From: Trichoplusia ni | Lineage: Eukaryota; Arthropoda; Insecta; Lepidoptera; Noctuidae | NCBI RefSeq assembly: GCF_003590095.1 | Contig: NC_039481.1 | Span: 12,245,895 to 12,309,894 of the forward strand | Direction: 5' to 3' | DNA: 64,000 bases | Shown: positions 48,501-61,402 of the stretch, piece after piece | Numbering within the stretch: position 1 is the first letter of the stretch | Layout of the letters: each line of letters begins with the position of its first letter | Notes under the pieces: model-generated | The model's database searches: none | The model's input: only the letters and a program-made list of their open reading frames with translations | Told to the model about the DNA's origin: nothing | Made by a program: the position numbers and the translations under genes

Positions 48501-50412
48501 TACCACCTTAGTCGTCGGGGGATAGAGTCGGGTCTTTGCTTCGGGAGCATACCGACTTATTAAGTTACGAACGTAAACTCAGGTTGAAAAAATGTTTTCG
48601 CGTAGTATATGTGATGCCGAAAATTCTCAATGTGATGTATGATAATTCTTGCTAATTTGATAAAAGTTTTTCGTGTAAATATTCTATCTATAAATAATTA
48701 AATAGTTATTAGCTTTTCGTGTGATATAAAATTAATTAAAATAATTATAAGGATTGTAAACTAGTGTTATGATATCTCATTAATACCGTGGTAAGTAAAC
48801 ATTTAATTGATTGTTTTAAAGCATATCAAAATTTAATTATAACATATTTTTACCTAAAAACTCACATTAAACTATGTTGGGCCAACTATTACATTGGGTA
48901 TTGTACTATGACCAAGGCCGTTACAAATTTATTAAATAGGCCCCGTGAGCACTTTAGCAATAACTTGAAAGAAACAAAAAAGTTTTCGTCTGTTTCGTTT
49001 AAAATATGTGGGTACCTTCACTTTACTTAATTTTTTACCTAATCATTAGAAATTAAGAATCATTTCAAGTCTGTTATTGAATCGCATTTTTTTAAAGATG
49101 TTTTAACAAATAAATTATACTTACGGTGCGTACTACTTATCTACATTTTAAAAAGTATTCTCTTAGACTCTTGCTCTCTTTTAATACCGCCATATTAATC
49201 ATATCGACTTTTGTATTGACAACTGAGTATTTTTCATTCGGTTATTAAAATGGAAGAACGTAAGGTAGAAAATCGATTAATGATGATTATTTAAGAGTTA
49301 TAAATAAATAGGTATTCAAAAAAATTCAATTCAAATTATTGATAGCCAATCGATGAACTGCAGGAAACCCAATTGGCAATCTAAGATGATATCCAGCTCT
49401 ACCCATAAAATGATATTGAAGCATCCTTGAAGTTAATGAGGTAACTATTTGAATTGATCGGGTATTTAAATATAAATCATTCAGTGTTCATGCCGGGCCT
49501 GTCGTTCGTAAACTCCAATGGTTCGGGTCACGGATTTACGATTTTCCGTCGTGGTTTGTATTGGACTATTGGCTGACTGCCTGAGTCAGCAATTGTAATA
49601 TTTATCGTTGGTTCTACTACTGAAGACAGCTGAAAAAGGGTGATGTTTTGCTTCGTAGAGTTTGTGCCTATGTAAAATGCGTGAGGTTAGTGAGGGATTC
49701 CGAATACTTTTTTGAGGACATTTTCTCCCTGATGTGTGTCTGATTCCATGACCTTTAAGGTGCTTATGAGCAAACTGAGAAGTTTGCTTGATTATCTGCA
49801 ACTGTTGTTAATTTCTCTTTCCATATTTTAAGTCACAATAATCTGATCCAATTCTTTAAGCATTATGATCTTTGCATTATATAATAAGAGCCAAATAAAA
49901 AAAACGCTTTTTATGCTAATGCATCTCTTTTTTCACCTGATAGGTAGTGCTTTAGAAAATCCGTACAGTCATAATTTATGTTCGGGTTAGGTTAGGTTAA
50001 AAAGAAAAGTTGTGTGAAGTTTTATTTTATCATTTATGTCTGAAGTAATAAGACCTTTTTCTTAGTCCTCAAAAGACATTAAAAGGATGTAGGAAGAGAT
50101 TATCTTAGTAAGTAGATTGTAAAACTTTTCTATAACAGTGTGGCATTGGTTCGAAGATTCTTGTTGGAGTAATTTATGACTCCGAATCCCAAGAAAACTA
50201 TCCCAATTTAGTATACGGGACTACAGTCATAATATTAATACTTAATTAGAAATATTACTTTGAAGTAATTTATTAAATGAACATTTGCAGTATGTACCTA
50301 TTTAGTAGAATACGATTACTTTAGACCTGGAAAATAGCTGCGAGTGTTTTAAAACATAATAATATTATTATTGTCCATGATCATCCCAAGTTCATTTTCG
50401 TGGTCGTGTTTT
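48501..50412. other. Non-coding
   Basis: The GC-richer block 48,505-48,560 could be a non-coding first exon of a plus-strand transcript, unproven. The rest is AT-rich with no gene supported; the 71-80 codon frames lack domains. Confidence 0.4.
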
Positions 50413-51452
50413 ATATCGATGGCAGCAAAGTAGAAACGGACATCTACATTTTTATGAAAATGCTTTTTTTACAAAAAATAGCTTATATTAATCCTACCTA
50501 CAAGTCAGTATTAATTTTTTTTCAAAATTCATTATAATAAAGAAAATTTGACACGTAAATGAAGACATCTACACTGGATTTTTAAAAAACATCGCAGTAG
50601 AAACGGACATTTGAATTTGTCCGCCTTTACTTCGGAGCTTTGACAGATGAATGAAACGTCAACAATGACATCAGTCAGTTGTCACATTCTAGCGCTTACC
50701 GGGTATGTTTTCGTGCGTTTTCGTGCGTACCTAATCGTTAACGTTTTGATCTCGTTTTTCCTCCTATAAGTAAAAATAAGACAGTAGTGTTTATGTTGCT
50801 AAGTTTAAAATATTGTTCTGTGTTTCTTTTTTATTTTATTTCAGTTTGATATTTGCCTATCTGCCAATGATACCTTTGATAATAAATAAATCATAGTATT
50901 ATATTGCGTTTTTATTTACAATAATATATTTTACGTGATTTGGTAACTAAATAAATGAGTTCAACTGATAGTAATAGATGGAGATAAGTTGTAGTTAACT
51001 CATTTATTGATAATGTATAAAATGTTAAATGCAAAGTAAATAAAGACATCTACAAAATTTGGTCAAAAAAGGAGAATACTGTTTGCATGTTGCTTAGAAG
51101 ATGTTCTATAAATATCCTTAAATGTATTACAGAAGATTATTTTATTTCTTTATTAGATATTTTAAATGGGCACTTTTTTATCACACGTATAAACGGTTAT
51201 CAGGCAGATGTCTTCTTCTACGTCAATGTTTTTTCAGAGTAAAAAAAGACATCTACATTATTTCAGTAAAACAACGATGTAGGCATAAAACCTATTACAC
51301 AATTCATAAAGAAGGTTATTTTAAAGCATCATAGAAAATTTCAGGTTAATCGGTTCATAACTCGCAAAATAACCACGCTTTTAAACTAAATCTGCTCTCC
51401 TGTAAAGTTGCGATTTTGTAGATGTCCGTTTCTACTTTGCTGCCATCGATAT
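50413..51452. mobile_element. Non-autonomous DNA transposon with 36-bp perfect TIRs
   Basis: Left end 50,413-50,448 (ATATCGATGGCAGCAAAGTA.., ending GACATCTACA) and right end 51,417-51,452 are exact reverse complements. The 10-mer GACATCTACA recurs inside in direct orientation at 50,564, 51,045 and 51,248, and a partial terminal copy (GCAGTAGAAACGGACATTT) lies at 50,594. No transposase frame; the longest ORF is 70 codons. Iterated sub-terminal motifs are typical of transposase-binding sites. The target duplication cannot be set because the outermost AT/TA may be part of it. Superfamily unknown. Confidence 0.85.
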
Positions 51453-52374
51453 GACCTTGAAGAGACTAGAATCTAGATCTACACCCAGTATTTTCATCAC
51501 GAAAATCACGATTTTTTTATGGTTACTTTGAAAACCAAGTCCTGAAAAATAGGCAAATAACTTAAACTTCTAATGACAAAAAAACTTTTACCTTGCTCCT
51601 GACATTAATGTGTAAAAGTATGGTTGAAATAGAAAATTGATATCATTAATTTATCAGCTAATACTTATGATAGTAGTTACCGGGAATCGAAAAAGTTTTT
51701 AATATAGTTATAGAACTTTTTAAGTGATGTGGAGGAGATATTGGGAATATGTTGGAAGTAGGACTCTTCAAAGTACTTTCAGGATGTAGGAGTTAGCTAG
51801 GGTTTTTGGATAAGTTCTTAATACTTTTTACTTATGTTATTTTACTTACTTATGCAGGTTATTGAATACTTCATTTAGTTAGGATTTGTTTTTCTTCGAA
51901 TTTGATTTAGTTACTAGCTGGTCTGATTTCTAGAATTTCTGGAGTTGAAAACAAGTGTGGGTGGTGGGACAAAAATAAATATCTAATACTCGGACTTACT
52001 GATAATGCATGTAAAATTTCATAATCGTTCAAGCTGTGTCTGAGGATTATGGTAATTAACTTACATTATGAATATTGCGATCAAAGAATTTTGTATTTAG
52101 GATTAGATTATCCAATGTAAATAAATGTAGTGTTTGCAGAGTTGGCGTAGTTTGCGAATTTCTTTATTCCACTATGAAGTAAGAATACATTAACAAATTT
52201 TGATTAACGGGTATGATAAAATCCTTATTTCACTGCACATGGGCAAACCCGGTAAAATACGGATATCTGTGTTGCTGTTAAAGTTATTAGAAAATTTTGG
52301 AAGCATAATTTGTATGAAGGATTGCAATGCATTGCCATACACCGACACTAAAACGCGGATGACGTAGCACGGCG
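51453..52374. other. Non-coding
   Basis: AT-rich, no frame, repeat family or motif that I can support. Confidence 0.5.
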
Positions 52375-52545
52375 GTTCAGGTTTAGCCAGTAAGAGTCTG
52401 GCACTACATGTTCCCTCCCCCGAGGGAGTGGGTGTCCATGAGGATTCCCCTCAGTCTACTATTTTGCCGTGTGTGGAAGAGTGATCGCTGTACGCCGTGT
52501 GTTACGCTAGCATACTTTCACAACTATAATATTTTATTCTAAGTC
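52375..52545 (+). repeat. Retroelement fragment ('GCCAGTAAGAGTCTGGCA')
   Basis: 'GGTTTAGCCAGTAAGAGTCTGGCA' and 'CCGAGGGAGTGGGTGTCCATGAGGATTCCCC', then 'GTGTGGAAGAGTGATCGCTGTACGCCGTGTG'. These are recognisable pieces of common lepidopteran retroelement tails. The last part is shared with 11,636-11,755. Confidence 0.6.
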
Positions 52546-53344
52546 ATTTTAGTACACTCATTATTTTTTTTAATTATGTGCTTTTCTTACTCATTATTTG
52601 CTAATATTAATTACTTCTATTCGAAGACTAGTCAGGAATAGGAGATATCTTGTAGCCTCGTTAACTACATATATTACATAGTTTGTAAAAATATAATAAC
52701 AACAGCTCCAGTTCTAGGTCGTCCATTCGTCCTACTTTACAAATGACAATAGATGTCGATTTATTCACGCTTCCATTATTTTATTTGTCTCTCGTCTCTT
52801 AGGTAACCCGATGCTATTCCGTTTATAGAAGAGGTTGTACTCTGCTTGCTCTCAACGCGTTCTAGAAACTGCATTCGAGGAATCTATTTGTCTATGTTTG
52901 TTAGACTTGAAGTTCAAATCGTATTGGAGTTTAGGAGAATTGGATGGACGAATGGGTGTATTAAGTTTGAAAATTGGAGGGGAATATTATTATTTAACGG
53001 TGTGATTATAGGATAAAGATTTATGGATGACTTCACATAAAAATGTCCTAAAACAATTAGAAAAAATATTATTCGCGTCGCTCTTTTACGAATATAATGC
53101 TTTAAAATATGATGGTAGATACTCATATGACCATACAGAAGTTGTGGTATCAAAATAATGTTATTTTAATTAGTTACACTTACCTTATTACACATAAAAA
53201 GCTTCAGTAATGTTGATGAAATCTAGTCATGAGTTAGCCGATATCCTGGACTAAAATTCAGGCTTACACGCATACTTTGTATATAACTTCAGAAGAAGAA
53301 CAATGTGTTTGCTTGCGTAGTCCACGCGGACCAAGGAGAGGCAA
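52546..53344. other. Non-coding
   Basis: No gene. The minus-strand frame at 52,914-53,153 (79 codons) shows no domain. Confidence 0.45.
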
Positions 53345-53460
53345 AAAGCTAGTAATTTTTAGTGTTCAGAATCCAAAGGGTAAAAAAGAAAGCCTGTTTT
53401 TCCGTCCGTCTGTCCGTCCTTCTATCAACAGGCTGTACCTAATAAACCGAGATAGCTAGA
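53345..53460 (+). repeat. GTCCGTC dispersed tail copy
   Basis: 'CAAAGGGTAAAAAAGAAAGCC...CCGTCCGTCTGTCCGTCCTTC...AGGCTGTACCTAATAAACCGAGATAGCTAG' keeps all blocks of the tail family. Confidence 0.6.
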
Positions 53461-55035
53461 AAAAATAAATTAAAAAAGGTGTTGTATTTTAGTTGCGGCT
53501 ATCCAAGTTAAGCAAAATTTCTAAGCCTATTCACTGCCTCGACCATGACTCAAACTTCCGAGGCTTTTAAAAAAATACTCTTCCACATAGCAACAGTTTC
53601 CAAACAAACATCCATACATTACATCCATTATATATTCAGATTACATAACTCCCACATAAGCTTACCAAACATATCTGATACGTTTTAAACCGAGCCCCTT
53701 GGGCTACATCATTCAATTAAGTACTAAGTGAGGGTAGTATCATTAAATTCGATGGTACGTGACTCGAATGTCACAAATAGTTTTGGTATCGTCTGTTTGA
53801 TGTATGGCCCTTGTGAGGAACCCCTTTGGTGATAGTTATTTTTGTTGTGAATTTCGATGGATGGCTGTGAATTTCGAAGTAACGCCTTTTTACGATATTT
53901 CTGGGAGTTTGTGATTTTGATGGATTTTTGTAGACGTTGTTTGTAGTGATGGCGTTGGAAAAATGGGATAAGGAAATCCGCTTAAAATACTACTAAAGAT
54001 TTTTTTTGTATTTGAAAATGTTGGAGAGATAGTTGTTGCTATTCCAAGACAAAATTCACTATTCTAAAATCATTTTTTATATTTTTCTTTATTTATTTTG
54101 TTTACTTTATTTTTATTTTATTTATTTAATTATCACACTAATCTACCATTACAGGTTACTTAACCTAATGCGGTAGCTAGGACTAAACAAAGGTCTAAGT
54201 ATGTATATATGTGAACCAGGGTTTCAAAGATTGAATTATTATGCACATAGTTGCAGGTCTAAATTCCAGCAACTGTTTTAATATGTAATTTTCTGATAAT
54301 TCTGATATGCATAGGCAATAAGTTAGCCTGATACACATGCCCATCCTTGCTCCTCCTGGAATTGCTTTTTGCTTCAACCACTTTTCTCCTAGATATGAAA
54401 TCCTTACTATTTACGATTCCCATGTTTCAAATTTCTGTCACTTCGCGATTTCTTGGAGTTCTCTGAATAAATCGGTTTCCAAGACTTTCAAAATCTTTGA
54501 TTGATTTGTATCTTCTATAACGTTGTCAGTTTGGTTTTGGTTATTGACATTGACGAACTTGTGTAGGCTAGTAACAATATTTTACAGTGAGGTAAGGCAG
54601 TAGGGTGCAAGTAGTCCAAAGAAGTACATTTTCCGACCACTCGCAACTAATAAAGCAATATCTACTCAACAATCAGGTACCTAATTGCAAACTTAAAAAT
54701 AAACATTACCTCACTAAACTCTAATTAAACAGCCAACATATTCCTAGAGTATTCTCAACACAACACGCTCGTATTTCAGCAAATCAGTGTAACATTAACA
54801 ATGTTGAATAGTAACAACGATTCCGAAGTTAAATCTCGCCCTAACAATGTTATTAAAAGCAGAATACCACAAACAGTAAAGTTCCACAGACTGCGGAAAG
54901 TTTAGACGCGTACAGGCCTCGCGTGTTATTTATAATGCTCATGATACATGTAGGCGTGTGTATGGAAATTGGTAATTATTTTTTTAACGAAGTATTAGGG
55001 GCCAACGGGATGTATAATGTTTGGTTTAACAAACG
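53461..55035. other. Non-coding
   Basis: T-rich run (TTTATTTATTTTG..TTTATTTATTTAATT) at 54,068-54,132. No gene supported. Confidence 0.5.
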
Positions 55036-55145
55036 ACTCCTGCAGTAAAGAATTTAATCCTTATATCGCGGGGCGTTTCACAAATATTCAAGTCATATGC
55101 ACAGGACACCCAAACTCAGTACAGGCATTCGTAGATCATTCAAAC
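55036..55145 (-). repeat. Truncated antisense SINE
   Basis: 'CCTGCAGTAAAGAATTTAATCC', 'ATCGCGGGGCGTTTCACAAATATTCAAGTCATATGCACA' and 'CCAAACTCAGTACAGGCATTCGTAGATCA' parallel the copy at 535-695. The tRNA-like promoter half is missing. Confidence 0.6.
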
Positions 55146-55239
55146 ACGTAGCTACTGCGAAGTTTGAATACCATTTCCGTCTTTAGAAGATTATTTGCTG
55201 GCATTTTTTTTATGGGTACAACTTTAGGAGTCCTTACAA

Positions 55240-55345
55240 AAAGGTAAAAACGGATTTCTATTACTATAACTGAGGCTCCGCTTTTTGTCTGTCGGTTTTG
55301 TATGTGTATCTCACAAAATGTGATAGGTAAACAGTTGAGAATTTT
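55240..55345 (+). repeat. GTCTGTCGG dispersed tail copy
   Basis: 'AAAAACGGATTTCTATTACTATAACTGAGGCTCCGCTTTTTGTCTGTCGG...GTATCTCACAAAATGTGATAGGTAAACAGTTGA' matches the dispersed tail family. It lies about 700 bases upstream of the K2P coding exon. Confidence 0.6.
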
Positions 55346-55957
55346 AGTATATTTAAGTTACCGCTAGAACTAAAAATAATGACAATAAATATCGAGGTTT
55401 AAACAACGGTTGGAACGTTTATGAATTTGTCGCCCACAAACCCATAGGATTTTTCTTTAGCCTATTCAAGTACGGAAGCCTCTCGGAAGACTCGTACTTG
55501 AACAGTTTTTATGTACATTTAAAGGTTTCATAGTTAAGTTTTGAGTACTTATGAAAAAGGTATGAATAGGTCCAACAAATGGGTTACATTTGAGACTATC
55601 ATGCTTTATAGTCTTCTAATATATAAAATTCCCGAGTCACGATGTTAGTTACCGTACTCCTCCGAAATGGTAATACATATTGGGTAGGTCTGAGAATAGA
55701 ACAACATTTATTTTTCATACCCCTAAGTGATAAGGGTTGCTCACATTAAAAAAATATTTTTTTTTGGACGAAATAGTTTGTTTTTATTTTTTTATAATGT
55801 GGCATTAAAAATACATACAACTAGAAAAAAAAATATTAGGCAAAACAACGTTTGCTGAGTCAGCTAGTCTTTTTATAAATTTAAGCTGTGTTAAATATAG
55901 AAATAACCATCTTATAAATGTAACTAACGTAATTAATAACTGTTTTCTTTGTTACAG

Positions 55958-56113
55958 ATTATTTGATGTTCATAGCAAAGTAGTTTGTACATAAGCCCAA
56001 CAGAAATAATGCTTTAGAATTAAAGAAAAAAAAACGAAAAATGCGCGTAAATAAAACAATGGCAATAAACAAATGTGAAACGTCATCATAAATTTGGATT
56101 TAAAAATCGAATC
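55958..56113 (+). other. K2P gene 5' UTR part of the first coding exon
   Basis: A strong acceptor (TGTTTTCTTTGTTACAG) ends at 55,957, implying a spliced upstream non-coding exon. The UTR has short upstream ATG frames (e.g. ATGTTCATAGCAAAGTAG) and an in-frame TAA at 56,066-56,068 ahead of the start codon. Confidence 0.55.
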
Positions 56114-56348
56114 ATGTCGTCAGAAGTGTCTTTGGAAGGCCGTGACCGGCCGGGGTTGATTCGGCGAGTGGCATCGGGATGCGCAAGAGCAGCCTTCTCA
56201 CAAATCGGTCTGGTGATACTTGTGGTGATATACGTACTACTTGGTGCAATACTCTTTGAGTATTTGGAGTCGGGGCCGGAGGTTCAGAAGCGGTCGGCAA
56301 TCCAGAGGTCCAGAGAAGAGTGCCTGAAAGAACTTTGGGCTATTACAG
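56114..56348 (+). CDS. Two-pore-domain K+ channel, first coding exon (3' partial)
   Basis: 78 codons plus one base from the only in-frame ATG after a TAA, ending at a consensus donor (ACAG|GTAAGA). The N-terminal cytoplasmic part has LEGRDRPGLIRRVASGCARA. The first transmembrane helix is about residues 31-50, with the K2P hallmark LLGAILFEYLE at its end, where TM1 runs into the extracellular cap helix (ESGPEVQKRSAIQ...). TWiK/K2P channels carry background (leak) potassium current in the plasma membrane. The pore loops and TM2-TM4 are not encoded here. I see no later K2P exon (no TIGYG-type codons) up to 64,000, so the next exon lies beyond the window and the intron exceeds 7.6 kb. Which insect K2P paralogue it is cannot be decided from TM1. 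Confidence 0.85.
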
Positions 56349-58258
56349 GTAAGAATTTTTATTTTTGACCTTCTTAACTAACATTAAATTCAATCAGTTT
56401 TCTATTAACTATATGTTACATCGTAATTCTTAAACGCATACATTGATTTCGATGCGGTATTTTTACTTCGCAAAAAGCATCTTTTAGGTTTTTAAATACT
56501 TATATTTTATCACAGTCCGAAGCTTTAGCTTCGAATTTCTGAAATAATTTTTAGTTTACGGCTACAAAAAAATTCGATTATAATGGCCGACGTTTTGAAG
56601 TTATTTGGTAATTCCTATTATACATTATTTTTTATTTCAAATGGACCTTTAATGAGAATTAATCTCATTTCTAAGGTGACAGCAAATTTTTCATTTTAGG
56701 AAAAATCTAGAAATTATCTCGCTGTCTACAGCTACTTATTTAACAGAAAGATTTAAATATTCATTTTTATACCTTTGAGTACAATAGTAAGGCACTATTA
56801 TTGAAGATTTTTTTCCTTCTACAATTGAATAATAAAATTAATTCTACTAAGCAGTTTAATAAGAACATTATGTTCCAAGGATGAATTTCTCTCAATAGAT
56901 TGTATTGAAAACTATTGGTGCAAATAAAATCGTGTTTCTTTGAGAATACGATCTTTAACTGATATCGAGTTTTATCTTACTTCCGCTTTATATCTACACG
57001 AGGAACAATAACAAGTATATCTAAACCGTTTCGCATTCCGCTACGGTTTGTGCTACGTCGTAGCTACGTTTAAGTCTACGGCGTAGCAGACGCATAAATA
57101 TCATTTAACTCTACTAGTTGCTCGCGAGTTACAAAGCCATGTCTAGAAGATAAGACATTAGTAGTACAGCCTATTTTGTTTGAGTCTGGAACTCTTCCAT
57201 TGAAGACTAAAGTTTTGAACTAAGTGACGAAATACATTTATCATAATTTGTATAATGTTTCACGTATTTATACGTAAGTAAAGATACGTTGTAATAATTT
57301 ACTATTGTGACGTATTAATAATAAGTCTGGTATTGCATGAACTGCGTTATCGTTAAGCACAATGATAGAAAAAATATAAAGAACTAGCAAAAATAAAAGA
57401 ACATCAGAAATTGGTTTCGTTAGCGCAAAAGAATCTTTCTTAAGCTTTCTTCAGTAAATTGGAACAATTTAAATTGTACAACATTCATTTGTAACTTTAA
57501 CAGATGGTAACAATTCCTTTTTTAGGGTTCCTTAGTGTTTATGTTAGATCTTTTTACTAGACTTCAGCTTTTCGCTGTGTAAGCAGTTGAAAACGAATTC
57601 GTTCTATTTCATCCATATCTATATTAAACGGTCTTCTTGTAGTCTTTTCAAGTTAAATAGCAATATATATTCTTCGCTTTCCACATAAAATTCAGTCCGT
57701 CCTCTTCTGTCCTTGATTCAGCTCTGTTTCTGTACTCTTCTGTCCTAGTGCAGAAGAACGATTTGTCTGTCTTTCTAAAAGACACGTCAATAAATTAAAA
57801 TTCCATGGCGTTTTCTTCACTTAAAATGGAATACCGGTACCGAGTTTCAACTTTTTTATAAAAATACGTGGTCGTGTATTTAAACCTCTTACCTTCATTA
57901 TCGAATAACGTTTTCCCTCCCGCTTTGCATTCTATAAGTGCCTATTATTGCCTATCGGCTTTGATCAGGGTCGCTGATACCTTTATGATATTCTAAAGAC
58001 CCTTTGAGGGGCCTATTTTCCTTGAATGCAATGTTTAATGATATGTTAGTATTTAAAGTTAATAACACATTATATTTTTCTGCTTCTTTAGGGTATCAAG
58101 AAGGTAGTAACGAAACCGTATTACGGACCAACGTCTGTCATAAGGTTGTGTATCATATGAAACTTGATAGCTAGGCTGTTCAAATTTTCTCTGATGATAT
58201 ATTTACATAGACGAGGATAAAGATCAAGGTGCAGTGGTTGTTCTATTCGGAAATTATG
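56349..58258 (+). other. K2P intron, 5' part
   Basis: AT-rich intron. A compact nest of CTACG palindromes lies at 57,040-57,088 (see findings). No exon of another gene recognised. Confidence 0.55.
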
Positions 58259-58298
58259 TTGGGTGACAAATAAATTGAAATATTGATTTGTCGCCCAA
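58259..58298. repeat. Short inverted repeat (hairpin)
   Basis: TTGGGTGACAAAT and ATTTGTCGCCCAA pair over 13 bases with one G-T-type mismatch around a 14-base loop, within the K2P intron. Confidence 0.5.
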
Positions 58299-59154
58299 TC
58301 GTTTTTTTTTCTTTATCTTATCTGTACAAAGCTCTCAGTGTCACTTGGATGTGCCTGTCGTTTAATTTTTCAAATTAGTGCTGGGTGAAAATTTTGCAAA
58401 TCTGTTAAGAAGAACCTAAATTTAAAAATTGTTGTGTTCAAATTTAAGTCGCCAACCTTCAGTTCCAAATTACCGATTAGAGCCACAGCAGAAATTTGGA
58501 ATATAAAAGAGATAAAAGTCTTGAAATTAATTCGAATATAATAACCATTGACACGAAATGAACAATTTTTAGCATCATAGAGCGTCTCTGTTAGTCTCGA
58601 AAAGAGAAAAGAATCCATTTTAATTGAATCTTAAAATGAAGACAATTTCATATAGCTTTGATAAAACCCAATGGGTTTCCAAATTAAATTATTTTGCTTC
58701 ACAACGAACAATCGGTAAGGCTCAGTAAATTATTAATTACCAATCAACAGATATCATATCAGACCTTTTGATAACTCGTCGTCTGTTTAATTACTGTTTT
58801 ATTTAAATTAATTGTATTTACGAATTAAAGTGTATCTATTGAATATTTTTGCCAATTTTTTGCCGATTCTTTGAACTTTTTCCAGTCCTTTTGATCAAAT
58901 TTTGGTTAGTATGTAGGCGTGTATGCCATTCATAGCGAGATTTTAGATTTAAATGTGGGCGAAGGTTTTTCGCTTTGATTCAACAAACGAGAAAATAATA
59001 CTGTTTCGTGAAGTTATAGAGTAACCAAAATAAATCGTATAGGTATGTTGGCTGTATAGCGACTTCTAAATCGTACCGTTAAAGTTAAAGTTTAATAAAC
59101 ATAAGTGGACAACTTGTTTTTTATTTTATTTTACATTGCCTTTTGCTCGGGACT
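58299..59154. other. K2P intron, featureless
   Basis: No exon, repeat family or strong motif. The 82-codon minus-strand frame at 58,370-58,618 has no recognisable content. Confidence 0.45.
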
Positions 59155-59345
59155 CGTAGTAGTCGTGATCCCCCAAAGTTTCATATAAACTTTAGCATCG
59201 CATTATTCGTCTTATAACTCTTTTTTCAGTTAAAAAGTAGCCTATGACCTTTCTCAGGCTCTAGACTATCTGTGTGCAAAAATTCATGACAATCAGTTCA
59301 GTAGTTCTGGCGTGAAAGCGAGACAGACATTAGCATAGATAAACA
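59155..59345 (+). repeat. Retroelement/Helitron-related fragment
   Basis: 'GTTAAAAAGTAGCCTATGACCTTTCTCAGGCTCTAGACTATC' and 'TTCATGACAATCAGTTCAGTAGTTCTGGCGTGAAAGCGAGACAGACA' are clearly recognisable pieces of a common lepidopteran repeat. Confidence 0.65.
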
Positions 59346-60445
59346 ATTTTTCAATACATTTTCTGAGCTTTTTCAACAAGGCATTTCAAAAAACGTACCA
59401 TCTCTCACTAATAATATAAATACTGCGTACAATAACTAACTATACTATTTATCAGTAGAGCTACATAAAGTCCCTATTACCACATAGTTTAGTTCTATCT
59501 TCTATTTTTTATAAACTGCCATGACAACGACCCATCGTCCCGGAGTTTAAAAGCAATTTCCTGGTTTATAATAAGAATTTTTAATATTCGTGTCACACGT
59601 ATGGCTTTACCACTATAATGGTGCAGTAGACCGCTGTCTTTAATGTACATTGTGATGGTTTTATACGGAGTTAGGTGTTAACGCTTTTGTTGAACATATT
59701 TTTGGTATCGTTTGATTGTTTTAAGACTAAATTCAGGTGTTTCAGGCGACTGATTGTTGTTTAGAAATTTACTTTTATCATCTCTTTAACAAAGCCTGCG
59801 TTATGCTTCTGTTGAATACATTTTTGGAAACGTCCGATTATTTTAAGACTAAGTTGAGGGGAAATAGGGGACGATTATTATTTAAAAAAAAAACATCTTC
59901 TTTCACAAAGATTTACATTGTGTTCTTTTGAAGCCATTACTGATTACTCCCAGTTTTATAGTTTTATTGAATCCAAACCAAAATTGGTCAACAAATTCAA
60001 TCACTATACAATTACGGTTTGAATGTGTAACAACATTGTCACAACGATTTTTATTGTTAAATTTACTGTACCCTAGTACTCAGCAAGGGATTATATTAAA
60101 CGATTCAGTGGCAATATCAACGCACCTCCCATTCACAATCTTTACATCACCGACCGATCTTGCTCCCTTTGACACACTCGAAATTAATTACCTGTTTCCT
60201 GGAACTGTGTACACTCCTGCCTACCCTGTTATACTAAAGCGTGATGATACAGCATACAATGGCAGTGGGAACAAAACTGTCTTTTGTCTTGAAAGTGCTT
60301 CCATCACAAAGAAACTTGGGCGCTTTACTTGCCTTTATGGAACGAACATTTTTCTCGTAACAGCGAGAGCTTGTAATTTGGAGGAATTCGTTACTTAAAT
60401 GTTACGTACAGTCAGCCTGTTGTAATGGGTTTATGTGACGATTAT

Positions 60446-60570
60446 TTTATAGGGTTTTGTAATCAAAGGGTAAAAACGTTTGTCTATCTGTAGGTCCATC
60501 CGTCCGATACCAGACTGCACCTCGTCAAGTGTGGTAGACAGTTGAATTTTTCATAGACGAAGTATTTCTG
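60446..60570 (+). repeat. GTCCATCCGTCC dispersed tail copy
   Basis: 'TATAGGGTTTTGTAATCAAAGGGTAAAAACG...GTCCATCCGTCCGATACCAGACTGCACCTCGTCAAGTGTGGTAGACAGTTGAATTTTTCATAG' keeps every block of the family. Confidence 0.7.
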
Positions 60571-61328
60571 TTGCGCCTATAAGGAAGGTCTGAGCTTTGA
60601 TCACTACGCTAGTGTGGGTAGGCAAGTTACGATTACAATATTTGGAATGTTTTCTTTCATTTATCAGTGGTGTCTTATAATATTTAGAAAGTAAATTTAC
60701 CTTTGCAAAAATTAGATTGGTGCTTTGCCTTCGTTGAAATCGAACTCCCATCTCGCGAATACAGATCCTTGCACAGAACCACAAGGCTGCCATGACATCT
60801 CAAGTGTGTATTAAAAAGAACTTATTTCTTGCTAGCATGATTGAAAACCATACATATATGAAATGAATAAGTCTTAATCAGTTATTCAATTAAGTCAAGT
60901 TTTGTCATATTAAGACTTCTTGAATGCATGTTATTACATAATTTATAAAATCAAGTAGTGATTTTTTTGCATACTTAACTCCAGGATATAAAATAATTAA
61001 ATCACCAAAATTATTACCCACACTTATTAATTCCGTCGATTATACATTAATTTATAGTATTTTACATGTGTAACATGCAGGAATTAAGTTAAATACATTA
61101 AATAAGGCTCCTTCAAGTTCGGAATTCGCTGTCGTAATTACTCTGAGAATTGGTTATAAGCCTCGTGAGGCCACTTAGGAATCCGTTTGACTGGAAATAA
61201 GGAGTTTCTTACAGGAAAGTACGTAATGAAGCAAACAATCGATCGATTCAAAATGCTCGAAGCTGGGTTCATATATTATACTATGGTAATGCCTACGTTT
61301 AATAATGTTAACAAGATAGGAACTCTTT

Positions 61329-61402
61329 AACTGAGGCTCCGCAGTTTGTTTGCCTGTCTCAGGCTATATACTATGAATTTTGACAGCTAGACACTTGATA
61401 CA
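61329..61402 (+). repeat. Truncated dispersed tail copy
   Basis: 'TAACTGAGGCTCCGCAGTTTGTTTGCCTGTCTCAGGCTATATACTATGAATTTTGACAGCTAG' aligns with the 55,240 copy. Confidence 0.6.

Noticed and set aside
59928..60398. 156-codon plus-strand open frame in the K2P intron
   Set aside because: It begins with TTG and contains no ATG at all. There is no domain and no convincing acceptor or donor. A frame of this length is within chance for 64 kb of AT-rich DNA.
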